Source: Eriocheir sinensis (Eukaryota; Arthropoda; Malacostraca; Decapoda; Varunidae). Taken from it: a stretch of DNA of 64,000 nucleotides. This document shows positions 1 to 9,670 of the stretch, one piece after another. Location: assembly GCF_024679095.1 (NCBI RefSeq), contig NC_066544.1, forward strand, positions 3,056,283 to 3,120,282. Direction: 5' to 3'. The notes beneath the pieces are model-generated. The model was not told the origin of the DNA, did not search any database, and saw nothing but the letters and a program-made list of their open reading frames with translations. The position numbers and the translations under genes were made by a program. How positions within the stretch are numbered: position 1 is the first letter of the stretch; every line of letters starts with the position of its first letter.

Positions 1-946
1 TCCTGTTATATTATTTCTCCCCCAACAGTCCACTACATTCCCCGACACTCAACTACCTCCCCTCTATATAGTACAGTGGTTCAAGACAGCATTGCATAAA
101 TTTCTTGGTCAAACTCCTTATCAGTTTGATTTGTGTTAGCCCTCATGCAGCTTTGTTTTAAATTACCTTCCAGCCCGCAATAGCTATATTCACCTGACGA
201 ATCCCTTAATTACCCCGCTTAGCTAACACATTACTAACCCAACACTTGATAATATGGCATAACCATTACTATACCCCACTTGTTTTACATGATCTGCTTT
301 AGGTACACAACTCATGCAGTCTCTTTCCTCACTCTGTAGCCTATACGGACTAACTTCGTTATTTACACTCCCTTGAGACTGGCGTACCTGCACATTATTT
401 GCTGCCCCATTCTACCTCTGTGAAATTGTTTTCTGCCTAATTGTACTGCATAAGGGGTAGCTACCAGGTGAGTCAACCAGGTTAGCACCCGCGCTTGCCA
501 AGCAAGAATATAGTGGCAGAAGCTTCACAATCAAGAGGAAATTTCAACAGCAAGATAATAGAAAAAAAGACACATCGAAGCTGCAAAACAACTTAAAGCA
601 GACACCATTACTGTATGTTGATTAAACTTTTTTTCATAGGTTCGAATTCTTTGTAGCTTCTACATCATAATCATTGATAAATTTCATATGCCTGTAATGA
701 TAGCTACAATTTTATATTTTATGTATATACATCGTCATCATGTATCACCAATTCACCAAAAACTTAGCTTATTTTTTATAGGTTCTCCAGTGTATGTATA
801 ATACTTTTGAGTAAAAATCAATTTGGGGGGGGAATTGGATTTTATGGGGGGGCTAAGCCCTCCCCATAGCCCCCCCGTGGCTACGGCCCTGGAGGGAAAC
901 AGCTTCGGCTTAGGTTAGGTTGTAGATAAATACTTCGGTAACAATG
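1..946. other. No gene seen; AT-rich flank with a possible transposon end
   Basis: I see no coding region here. A perfect 10-bp inverted repeat (seven G then CTA, mirrored by TAG then seven C) forms a hairpin at 846-876. Read from the minus strand, the adjoining sequence that ends near 892 starts CAGGGCCGTAGCCACG, which resembles a hAT-type terminal inverted repeat. The partner end is not in the window, so this is only a suspicion. Confidence 0.35.
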
Positions 947-1177
947 TATTATTTTACAACATAAGAAGCAGTTCAAGGACAAAAAAGGCTTTCCTAGCGC
1001 TGCTCTAGTAAAGGGGAAAGTACTAGTCAAAAAGGAGTGTCCAATGCAGGTAGAGAGATGTCTTGATGCCCCCATCTTGAAAGAGTTCAATGCGTAGGGA
1101 AAGAATATAGACGTAGAAAGGCTATTTAGAGTATTTCCTACAGAGAAGGATGAATTAATGAAGATGTAAGTTAACTC
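947..1177 (-). mobile_element. LINE-C relic, segment 1 (3' end of a decayed jockey-like LINE)
   Basis: This segment aligns by eye with the 3' region of the better preserved LINE-C copies at 30,555-30,770 and 33,690-33,945. Shared landmarks are the ATTTTACA... tail-proximal word, a stretch around CTTGAAAGAGTTCAA, and a final GTTAACTC. The LINE-C sequence GTTAACTCTTGCA is split exactly at 1,177 by the Gypsy-like element and continues at 11,870. The segment is too decayed to translate. It dates the retrovirus-like insertion as younger than this LINE copy. Confidence 0.7.
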
Positions 1178-1543
1178 TGTTATAGTAGGATATCAATGTA
1201 TTATTATTATTATTGTTTAGTATCACCACAAATTAGGCATACAATTGTCAATGGAAAAACCCCACGACAGATAGATCACGCCACCTTATAGGAATGTCGT
1301 CCGTCAGTGTTTACCGTCTCAGTTTGTATACAAAGCATTTCATCAAGCTTGAAAGTCACCTTGAAGTACGTGACCAATTGTAACAACCTGTAACTCGTCA
1401 CTCCTTCACGAGAGTCCGACTAACACACAACGGCAGTCGCTCTCGCTCCGACGCTCCTTGTACATAGGCTAACAATATATTCGCCTTAAGGAAGCTGAAG
1501 TCTTAATCAACGCCCTTTAAACGCCCCCCAGTAACCCGTTACA
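1178..1543 (+). repeat. 5' LTR of copy 1
   Basis: 366 bp, starting TGTTATAGTAGG and ending CCGTTACA (TG...CA). It aligns along its length with the 3' LTR at 11,492-11,869 and with the inverted LTR at 46,019-46,390. By eye there are about a dozen substitutions against the 3' LTR, plus a 12-base indel that removes an ATTATTTTCC-containing stretch. The word GTATACAAAG near 1,326 could act as a TATA-like box; no promoter activity is claimed. Confidence 0.92.
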
Positions 1544-1545
1544 TT

Positions 1546-1563
1546 TGGTGGCAGCGGTCCCCA
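1546..1563 (+). other. Putative tRNA primer-binding site
   Basis: TGGTGGCAGCGGTCCCCA begins two bases after the 5' LTR and starts with the TGG complementary to a tRNA CCA end. Position and start fit a minus-strand priming site. I did not match it to a specific tRNA, so the primer identity is open. Confidence 0.7.
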
Positions 1564-2847
1564 CCGCGCCTGTGCCTTCGCTACCTCGTTCTCCTCCAAG
1601 CTCCAAGCCACGATAACTCACCAACAAACTCTGGGGACAGGCGTAGAAGGAAGGAAGGAGTCACAAGCCAGCCGTCCGCGGCAACTCACCAGGCGCCAGC
1701 TGCAAGCTCTCTTCAGGCGTCAGCTACAAGCTCTATACAGGCGTCAAGCCTCGAGCCACCAACAGGCCTACGCAGCCGAAACCGAGGACCACAATCTACA
1801 ACAAGCCGCCCAACCCGCTACAAGCCAGCTATGCTACAGCACTCCAAGCCCTCCGCGGCACGCAGAAGGAGGCACACACAACCACAGGCACCTAGCAACA
1901 CAGCGGACGGCAACACCGCCGCTGCAGGGAGCATCGGCCCAAACCTCTTCCGGCAAACAGACTGCAAGCAGTTACCACTACCGTTCCTGCAAGGTGTCTT
2001 CTCAAGAAGTTACACACCCAAGTCGTCTTATCTGCCACCGCGGCCCATCTCTCAATATAACAAGAACGCCGCAGCCGTCCTACGTCTGGCAGCAGTGTTC
2101 CGGCACCAGCTCACGGCCAGTCAAATCGCTGGTTCAGCAGTTTCCAGCAGCCATTACGAGTCTCCCGATGTCCGCCCTTCCCTCATTTCTCACCGCCGCT
2201 GCTGCCGCGGCCGAGGTCTTCCGACGCGACTTTAACGACTGCACGTACCCCAGGGCGTCGCCAACCTTCGTCCTCTCCACTACATCAGCTGATTAATCTT
2301 GGTATTTGTGGATATTCCCTTCTGGTCAAAATATGCCGGCTCAGTTTATTCCAGTTTTCTTTCGAGCAGAGGCACGACCTTTTTTTTTTATTTATGTGCA
2401 TCTAACACTGTTAATCAGTCATAATTGTGAGAGTAACGTTCATTCGCATACGATATTGATCCTTTCGTATTGTCTGCTAGCGGTAACACTGTGAATTCCC
2501 TGATCAAAGTTCATCTTCCTCAGTGTGCCCTGGCTCCGTTTTCTCTTCGCCGCTCGAGAGAAAACAAGCGCCTTAAAGGCATACTCACTTAATTTTCTCC
2601 TACCCAAAAACAAAAAAGAAAACCGCTGTTTTTTTTTATAGAATTATTTTTTTCATATACCCATTACATTATGACGTTCCATTATAACCTTAATTTCTAT
2701 TACGACTAACAGGCACCTTGCTAGCCATCCTTTCTTGTTTTTTTAGGGGTTCGGCGCAAACTATTAATTCATACACGTTACGTTTATTGATTAATATTTA
2801 AAGTTATCAAAATATGCTCCTATATTGTAACTGATTTACACCATAGT
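1564..2847 (+). other. Long leader of copy 1
   Basis: About 1.3 kb between the primer site and the gag start. The first part is GC-rich and holds a short direct repeat around 1,693-1,750 (AGGCGYCAGCTRCAAGCTCT pattern). Small open frames exist, but I found no family match. Only the last part (from about 2,570) is alignable with copy 2. It includes a pyrimidine tract ending in AG at about 2,744, conserved in copy 2 at about 52,929-52,943, which could be a splice acceptor ahead of gag. Long leaders are common in errantiviruses, so no gene is called. Confidence 0.6.
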
Positions 2848-4070
2848 ATGAACAAAGACACTCTCGCTAAGCTCGGCGACACCTTTAAACAGTTGCCTCG
2901 TCCTTCAAGTGAGGAGGAATTGGAGCACGGTGCAGGCACCGATGATCTTAATATTGTAAACTTACGTTCAGGTGCTACATACTTATCACTCCCAAGGGAA
3001 AGCGCCCCTTCACCTCCGGGTTCGTCTGAATACTTAACCCCCACTCAGCCGATCAAAATGCCTGACGATCCGACCCCCCCACCCCTCATGCCGGGGCCCC
3101 ACCCCACTTCTCCCCTCCCCCGATTCGGGTCATTCCAACTCACGCCAGTATTCAGCAGTTCTCTGGCGGCGAGACCGATTTTTCTGCGAGACAGTTTCTA
3201 GATCTTTGTGAGTCTGCCATCGTAAATTCCTCCATTACGGTAGATCATGATAAAATCGCTTTCATTCGGTCCCGGTTACTTCCAGGCTCTCGGGCACTAA
3301 ATTTGATGCAGTCCTCAGCGTTCGCTTCGGGGGACATTGGAGTAAACTATGAGGTTTTTAAAAGGAATTTCATAAAAATCTTCGGGGGCGGGAGTAAACC
3401 AAGCATCGTTAGACAGATGGCACACACGGTTGAGTCCCTCCAAAAAAAATCCTCAACAAAGCCGATTTGGGACGCCATGATTGAGGCAAATCAGCTGGCG
3501 GTTGACTGTGTCAAAAGCCTAGAAGACGCGCAGTGGCTTCCAGGGGGCTGTATGCAAAAGCACCAGGTGAAGACAGCATTCGAGTTGTTTTTTTACTTAT
3601 TTCATATTTCAGAGAAGAACCGCCGTTCTGCCCTTCCTTTGGCCTTCAAACCGAGCGGGAAGTTGGTTGACTTCGTCTCAGAGTTAGAAGTCAAGGTTCA
3701 AGAACACCCTCACCATCAACCCCTCGCAACAGCCGCAGCATTGCAGGCACAAAGTAAGGCATCTCTCACCTGTAGTTTTTGCAAACAATCAGGACATTCT
3801 GAACATTCTTGCTTCGCGAAACGTAGGGAATCAACACACTCAAAACAGGGCTCTCATAGGAGATCAGGAGGTTACAGGGGCGGGCATCATTCATCACACA
3901 TGAACCCTAGGCCAAACCATCAGCGGAAGGCTGCCTTTTGCCTTGTCCACGGGAATTGTTTTCATGATTCAGACAGTTGTTCTGCATTACAAAAGGCCAA
4001 GGAGGAACAGAAGTACAAGTCCTCGAAGGACAGTAAACCACACTCCTCTTCTCTGAATAAAAAGACATGA
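2848..4070 (+). pseudogene. gag: gag of copy 1 (frameshifted)
   Basis: The structural polyprotein starts at the ATG at 2,848 (MNKDTLAKLGDTF), a start shared with copy 2 at 52,817. The N-terminal part is Pro/Ser-rich. The frame changes within the C-rich stretch around 3,100-3,123, consistent with a one-base indel in a homopolymer. The second frame runs through a helical capsid-like region (about 3,123-3,720) to one CCHC knuckle of the CX2CX4HX4C type near 3,774-3,815. A basic Arg/Gly/His-rich tail with a further Cys/His cluster follows. It ends at a TGA at 4,068-4,070 that lies in the same frame as the protease. Gag proteins of this type assemble particles and bind RNA; this copy cannot do so without a frame change. 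Confidence 0.85.
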
Positions 4071-4550
4071 CTTCGTGACAGTCCCAAGGTGTACATCCAA
4101 GTGTCCCTTAAGGACGCTATTAATTGGGAACAACTTGACTCCGTCATTGCCGCCTTGGGACGGACAAGCATAACTGCCCTCCCTTGCAAGGTGGGCAAAA
4201 TTTCACTCACCTTAGCGGTAGACACAGGTGCGACAGTCAATGTCATCTCAGACTCCGCTTACAGGTCACTGAAACAACAGGCGAGAGGGGAAAATTGGCC
4301 GCTCCATGAGAACGACCTGAATGTGGTAGGCGTGACGGGCACCACTTTGGGAATCCTTGGGCGAGTACCACTAACAGTCAGCTTACATGAAAAAGTATGT
4401 CCCTTTCGAGATTTCTTTTATGTCTCTAGCAGGTTTGCCTTACCTGTGGATGGGATCTTAGGATTAAACGCCATGAAAGACCTGCACATAACCATAAACC
4501 CTGAAGGCAACGCGATCGTGTATCAAGGCCGACGCATACAAGGATGGTAA
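4071..4550 (+). CDS. pro: Aspartic protease domain of copy 1
   Basis: Retropepsin-type domain that processes Gag-Pol. The catalytic DTGA (in VDTGATVNVIS) lies around 4,218-4,250, and the ILGLNAM flap-end motif near 4,455-4,475. It follows the gag TGA in the same reading frame, and no ATG sits near its start, so it is presumably made as a Gag fusion. The frame closes at 4,550 because copy 1 lacks one base there relative to copy 2, where it runs on into a linker. About 360 bp of that linker, present in copy 2 (51,328-51,690), is missing between pro and RT here. Confidence 0.85.
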   Translation, partial: LRDSPKVYIQVSLKDAINWEQLDSVIAALGRTSITALPCKVGKISLTLAVDTGATVNVISDSAYRSLKQQARGENWPLHENDLNVVGVTGTTLGILGRVPLTVSLHEKVCPFRDFFYVSSRFALPVDGILGLNAMKDLHITINPEGNAIVYQGRRIQGW

Positions 4551-6131
4551 ATCCATCGCCTATGTCACCTGTAATCCCACCCTCAGAGGGGGAAAATGAC
4601 CAACCCACCACAGACTTGTGGCGGACAATAACGGCAGTCGTAGAAGATCCTCAAATCAGGCTTCTTCCGAAGAAGACACAGCTAATTTGGAGGCATTCCT
4701 AAAAGTTGCACACTATTCCGAAATTAAGCCAACCTTAGTCCAGCTACTGGAACATTATAGGGGGGCGCTTGCTCTACCAGGTGAGCCGCTTGGAGTTACT
4801 CAATGTGCTGAACACCACATTAAGTTAAAACCCAATACCAATCCTGTATATATCAATGCGTACAAACTCCCCCACAGTCAGAGGGAGGTTGCGCAACAAC
4901 TTATCTCTGAAATGTTAGAACAAGGTGTCATCAAATAATCGAATTCCCCGTGGAATTCACCCTTGTTTCTGGTTTCAAAGAAAGACGGTTCTTATTGTCC
5001 TGTGATTGATTTCCGGCGTGTGAACAACGCGACCGTGGATGCTCATTTTCCGCTTCCCGTTCTGAGAGATCTTCTGATGTGTCTCGGTAGAGGAAATAAA
5101 GTCTTTACGAGTCTTGATCTGGTCAGTGGCTACTGGCAACTGCCCATGTCCACTATGAGTGGACGAGGATGCCGTTCGGGCTCAAAGGAGCTCCCTCGAC
5201 CTTCCAAAGGACAATGAACAGTATTTTTCGTGACTTGCTGGGCAACTCTGTTTATGTGTATTTAGACGACATCATCATAGCAAGCAAAGACGTGCATGCA
5301 CACATGGAAACACTAAAAGCAGTCCTACACAGACTTCAAGAGGTCGGATTAAAGCTCAAAATCACCAAATGTGAATTCTTAAAGCCTCGGATCAAGTTCT
5401 TGGGGCATGTCGTGGACGAATTCGGTATCCACACAGTGGACGACAAAATAAAAGCTATTGCCGAGTTCCCTCAGCCAACGTCTGCGGACAAGGTACGGTA
5501 TTTCTTGGGTGTCGCAGGTTATTAAAGGCCTTTCATAAAGGACTTCGCAGCACGCTCGAGTCCCCTAACCCATCTATTAAAGAAAGACGTACCATTTCAG
5601 TGGCTCCCAGCTCAACAAACGAGCTTTGAGGATTTAAAGAAAGCGCTTACACAGGCTCCGGTCCTTGTCTTTCCGGATTTCAAGGACCCTTTTCAGCTTT
5701 GTACCGACGCTTCGGCTAGTGGACTAGGAGCCGCTCTTATGCAAACAGATAAGTCCGGCAAAAAGCATGTAATAGCGTCCGCCAGTCGAGTACTAACAGC
5801 TCTGGAAAAGAACTATTCTGTTACCCACCTAGAGGCTCTTGCCATTGTGTGGGCTCTGAAGCATTTTCGAGACATAGTGATGTGGTACAATATTGTGGTG
5901 TATACGGACCACGCGGCCATAACTGATCTTTTCAAGGGAAAGAACCTACACGGTCGTCTGGCAAGATGGTTCTTAACGATCCAAACATACAATCCGGAGA
6001 TAAAATATATCACCGGGAAAACAAATGTGGTCGCAGATGCCTTATCTCGGAATATTCCGATAGGCGCGATCACCACCCCAGGGGTCATCCACAACTTCAC
6101 TTCACCTGAGCTACACACTGCTCAGCGAGAC
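4551..6131 (+). pseudogene. pol: pol of copy 1: reverse transcriptase and RNase H
   Basis: Ty3/Gypsy RT followed by RNase H. RT landmarks in order are HHIKLKPNTNPVY (about 4,815), a KKDGSY/VIDFRRVN region (about 4,980), TSLDLVSGYWQLPM (about 5,108), [13 protein letters not shown] (about 5,172) and the catalytic YLDDII (about 5,258). RNase H has CTDAS (about 5,700), THLEALAIVWAL (about 5,823) and YTDHAAITDLF (about 5,905), and ends with VVADALSR (about 6,030). Breaks include an in-frame TAA after GVIK (4,936), frame changes near 5,150 and a stop after VAGY (5,523). The gene is cut at 6,131 by CR1 sequence. Confidence 0.9.
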
Positions 6132-7945
6132 CAGGATAGCAAAAAGGAACTATGAGATCAAAGTAGCAAATGAGGCGAAAAGTAATCCTAGGGGCTTCTT
6201 TCAGATGTATAGAACAAAAACACGGGAGAAAATTGGACCGCTGAAAACAAACACAGGGGAGCTAGTAGAAAATTACGAAAATATGAGCACATTATTGAAC
6301 GACTACTTCCTTTCAGTATTCACACAGGAGGATCGAACGACTATACCGGAAAGGGTTCAGGTGTACGAGGGCGGGGATGACGATAAATTGAGGGATATAA
6401 TCATTACCAGGCAAGTAGTTCAGGATGAGATAGATAAGCTTAAGAAGAACAAGTCGCCAGGTCCTGACGGGATATTTCCGAGGGTATTAAAGGAATTAGG
6501 TGATGTACTCAGTGACCCACTAACCGACATCTTTAAGATGTCGGTAAATACTGGCTATGTGCCGAGCCTATGGAAAGTAGCTAATGTGACGCCGATTTTC
6601 AAAAAGGGGGACAGGTCAGTTGCTTCAAACTATCGCCCAATTAGCTTAACATCGGTTATAGGCAAGATGCTGGAGTCCATAATAGCCAGGAACATTCGGG
6701 AGCATTTAGAGAAACATAGCTTAATTCACGACTCGCAGCATGGGTTCACAAAAGGTAGGTCATGCCTCACCAATCTCTTGTCCTTCTACAATAAAGTATT
6801 TGAGGCGGTTGACAGAGGTGAACATTATGATGTAATCTATTTTGATTTTTGTAAAGCGTTTGACAAAGTTCCTCTCCAATGACTGTTGCTTACATTACAG
6901 GCTCACGGAGTAGAGGGTAAAGTTTTGAACTGGGTCAAGGCGTGGCTTAGCAATAGGAAGCAAAGAGTGCAAATCAATGGTAAAAGATCTGACTGGGGAT
7001 GTGTTACGAGTGGGGTCCCACAAGGTTCGGTATTAGGTCCACTTTTGTTTATTATTTATATCAATGACTTAGATAAAGGAATTAATAGTGATGTTAGTAA
7101 ATTTGCAGATGATACTAAGATCGGTAGAGTAATTGAGTCGGATCAGGACGCTAGTATTCTCCAGGGTGAACTCAACAGATTGTATGACTTGGCGGATAAA
7201 TGGCAGATGGAGTTCAATGTAGGGAAGTGCAGTATTCTGAGTGTAGGTAGGAACAACCCTCACATAACTATTGCTTAAATGACAGTCTCATAAGCAGGTA
7301 TGGGTGCGAGAGGATTTAGGGTCTTAGTGAGCTCTGATCTCCGTCCAAGGGCACAATGCATTCAAGCTAGAAATCGAGCAAATAGGGTACTGGGATTTAT
7401 TTCAAGGAGCGTAAGCAACAGAAGCCCCGAAGTCTTCCTCAAACTATATTTAGCATTAGTTAGACCTCATCTTGACTATGCAGTTCAGTTCTGGTCACCT
7501 TACTATAGAATGGATATCAAAATGTTTGAATCGGTGCAGAGAAGGATGACTAAGATGATTCAGGGGTTTAGAAACTTGCCATACGAGGAAAGACTCAAAC
7601 AGTTAAACTTGCATTCTCTAGAAAGGCGAAAGGGTGCGTGGAGACATGATCGAGGTTTATAAATGAATGAAGGGCTTTAATAAGGGAGACATTCATAAGG
7701 TTTTGTTGGTGAGAGAACCGGGTAGGACACGAAGTAATGGGTTTAAACTGGATAAATTCAGATTCAACAGGGACACAGGCAAAAATTGGTTTACAAACAG
7801 GGTGGTTGATGAGTGGAATAGGCTTAGCAGTCAGGTGGTTAGTGCCAATACAATTGTAACATTCACTAATAGACTAGATAAATTCATGGACAGCGATATT
7901 AGGTGGGGTTAGATACACGGGAGCTTAGGGTCAAAGGAGCTGCCT
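6132..7945 (+). mobile_element. 5'-truncated CR1-like LINE fragment inside copy 1
   Basis: The translated sequence matches the CR1 at 53,076-58,160 almost residue for residue, starting in the linker before RT (KRNYEIKVANEAKS) and running through YRPISLTSVIGKM, FDFCKAFDKVP, SGVPQGSVLGP and FADDTK to the C-terminal region. Frames are broken by a stop at 6,880-6,882 (VPLQ then stop), a stop after about 7,278, a frame change at about 7,665 and small indels. The 3' UTR word GGAGCTGCCT is reached near 7,940, where it fuses to a second CR1 piece. No EN domain is present. The left junction falls just after GCGAGACCA of the pol gene. Confidence 0.9.
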
Positions 7946-8541
7946 CTACAGAATGGACATCAACTTGCTAGAATCAGTTCAGAGGAGGATGACCAAGATG
8001 ATTCAGGGGCTGAGGAACCTCCCATATCAAAATAGGCTGAAACATCTAAACTTACATTCACTAGAGAGACGAAGAGTGCGGGGAGATCTGATAGAAGTAT
8101 TCAAATGGGTCAAGGGTTACAAAGGCGATATAAGTAAAGTACTGAGAATTAGCCAGCAGGATAGAACTCGCAGTAATGGATTTAAATTAGAAAAGTATAG
8201 ATTTAGGAGAGATATAGGCAAGCATTGATTTAGTAATAGGGTGGTGGGGGAATGGAATAGACTCAGCAATCACATAGTTAGTGCAGGGACGGTGGCTTAT
8301 TTTAAGAGTAGACTGGATAGCTACATGGACGAGGACGACAGGTGGCAGTGAGGTGTGGGTGCAGTAGGGTGACGGGGTACTGGATGCGTGCCTAGTACCA
8401 CCGGTATAACGAGGGTCAAGCCTCTACCTGTAACCCCTGTAACTACTCCTCACCCATCGTGAGTAGTGGGGGGGATTCTGGAGCTGCCCTGTGTAGGCCA
8501 CCCGGCCTCTTGCAGTTTCCCTATGTTCTTATGTTCTTAAC
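7946..8541 (+). mobile_element. Second CR1-like LINE 3' fragment, abutting the first
   Basis: This begins at the coding word matching RMDIKMLESVQRRMTKMIQG of the CR1 C-terminus and continues to a 3' UTR with GGCCACCCGGCCTCTTGCAG and the terminal tandem TATGTTCTTATGTTCTTA. Compared with 57,680-58,160 it is a diverged subfamily with a longer 3' UTR. It joins the first fragment at a short shared CTRYAG-like word. Retrovirus sequence resumes at CAGTATTGAG (8,542). Against copy 2, about 600 bp of pol (the integrase N-terminus and first catalytic Asp) are missing across the CR1 block. Confidence 0.85.
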
Positions 8542-9192
8542 ACAGTATTGAGCGAAATATGCGCTCAGTTTAACATCACGCAATCCTTCATCACAGCTTA
8601 CCACCCAGCTGCTAATGGGTTGGCGGAGAGGGCTAATAGGAAAATCTTACAGGTCCTCAGGCCTATCGTGAACGATCTCCACGATAACTGGGAGGATTGG
8701 CTATCGCATACAGCCGCTTCCATAAATACGTCGGTAAACGACTTTACGGGGAAGTCTCCCTGCTACATCTTATATGGGGTGGGGAAACGTCTTCCGTACG
8801 ATTTCCTAACAAAACCTCAACAACCTCTTTACAACATTGATAGGTACGCACAACAGCAGATGCATATGTTTTCCAAGATACACTCAGAGGTTAGGTGTAC
8901 GTTAAAAGCTACGAAGGTTGAAATGATGTCAAATCAACACAAACAGGCCGTCCCGGTGAAATTAAAAGATGGTGACACAGTCATGATTTAGCAAGCGGAA
9001 AGGAGTTCGAAACTGGGGGCTAAATTTGTGGGTTCTTACCGAGTGGTTCGGAATGTCAGGGGAAATCGGTTCGAGGTTCTCGAGTCAAATAGTGGAGTCA
9101 GTCTAGAAGTTCACAGTGATCGTCTGAAAGTAATTCCCCCTCAGAGTCAAATGTTCAACAAGATACTCCCAACACCCATAGCTATAACTTGA
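8542..9192 (+). pseudogene. pol: Integrase C-terminal part of copy 1
   Basis: Residual integrase beginning at AEICAQFN-like sequence. The third catalytic acidic residue is in NGLAERANRKIL (about 8,616-8,650). The C-terminal domain carries a GPY/F-type motif (here KFVGSYRVVRNVRGNRFEV, so Pro is replaced by Ser) near 9,025-9,080. A TAG at about 8,989 interrupts the frame after VMI; copy 2 has Lys at this site. The frame then stays open to the TGA at 9,190-9,192. The catalytic core upstream is lost to the CR1 block. Confidence 0.85.
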
Positions 9193-9207
9193 GACCACGG
9201 GTTTAAA

Positions 9208-9230
9208 TACTTCATTCCTACCACTTTCAG
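9208..9230 (+). promoter_or_regulatory. Splice-acceptor-like site before env (copy 1)
   Basis: The stretch ACTTCATTCCTACCACTTTC followed by AG ends three bases before the env ATG. The pyrimidine-rich tract plus AG is kept in copy 2 in the same position (about 48,504-48,520 on the minus strand). In errantiviruses env is made from a spliced subgenomic RNA, so a functional role is plausible. The matching donor was not identified. Confidence 0.5.
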
Positions 9231-9233
9231 ATC

Positions 9234-9638
9234 ATGATGTTGCGTTTTCTAATCATCTTGTTGTCCCTCGGCTCCCTGCTTGCAACGACACCCATCCACC
9301 TGAAGCCTGGCGCCCTCACGGCACACATAGGAGAGGTCTTCCTCATAGAAGATGTGCTCCTCGTAAAATATCCATATACTTCCTTGACCAACACCACAGA
9401 CACAATCAGGATAGTCTCAGAAAAACTACTCGGCATGGCAGACGCCATACGGGCTACCAAGACTAATGAATCAAAGGCACCTTCTAGTACCTTCTAGCAA
9501 TGCAAGATGGCGCCACTATAAACACTCGCCTGCGCCAGAACGGGTTGGACCGACCATCAGGCCCCACCTGGAAGAAGCCTTGGGCCGACCATCAGGCCCC
9601 ACTTGGAAGATGCCTACCGGCGCAACAGGCAACGACGT

Positions 9639-9670
<32 letters not shown>

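Noticed and set aside
1831..2296. Two overlapping open frames in the retrovirus leader
   Set aside because: Arg/Pro/Ser-rich with no domain; copy 2 does not keep this region, so conservation cannot support a gene.
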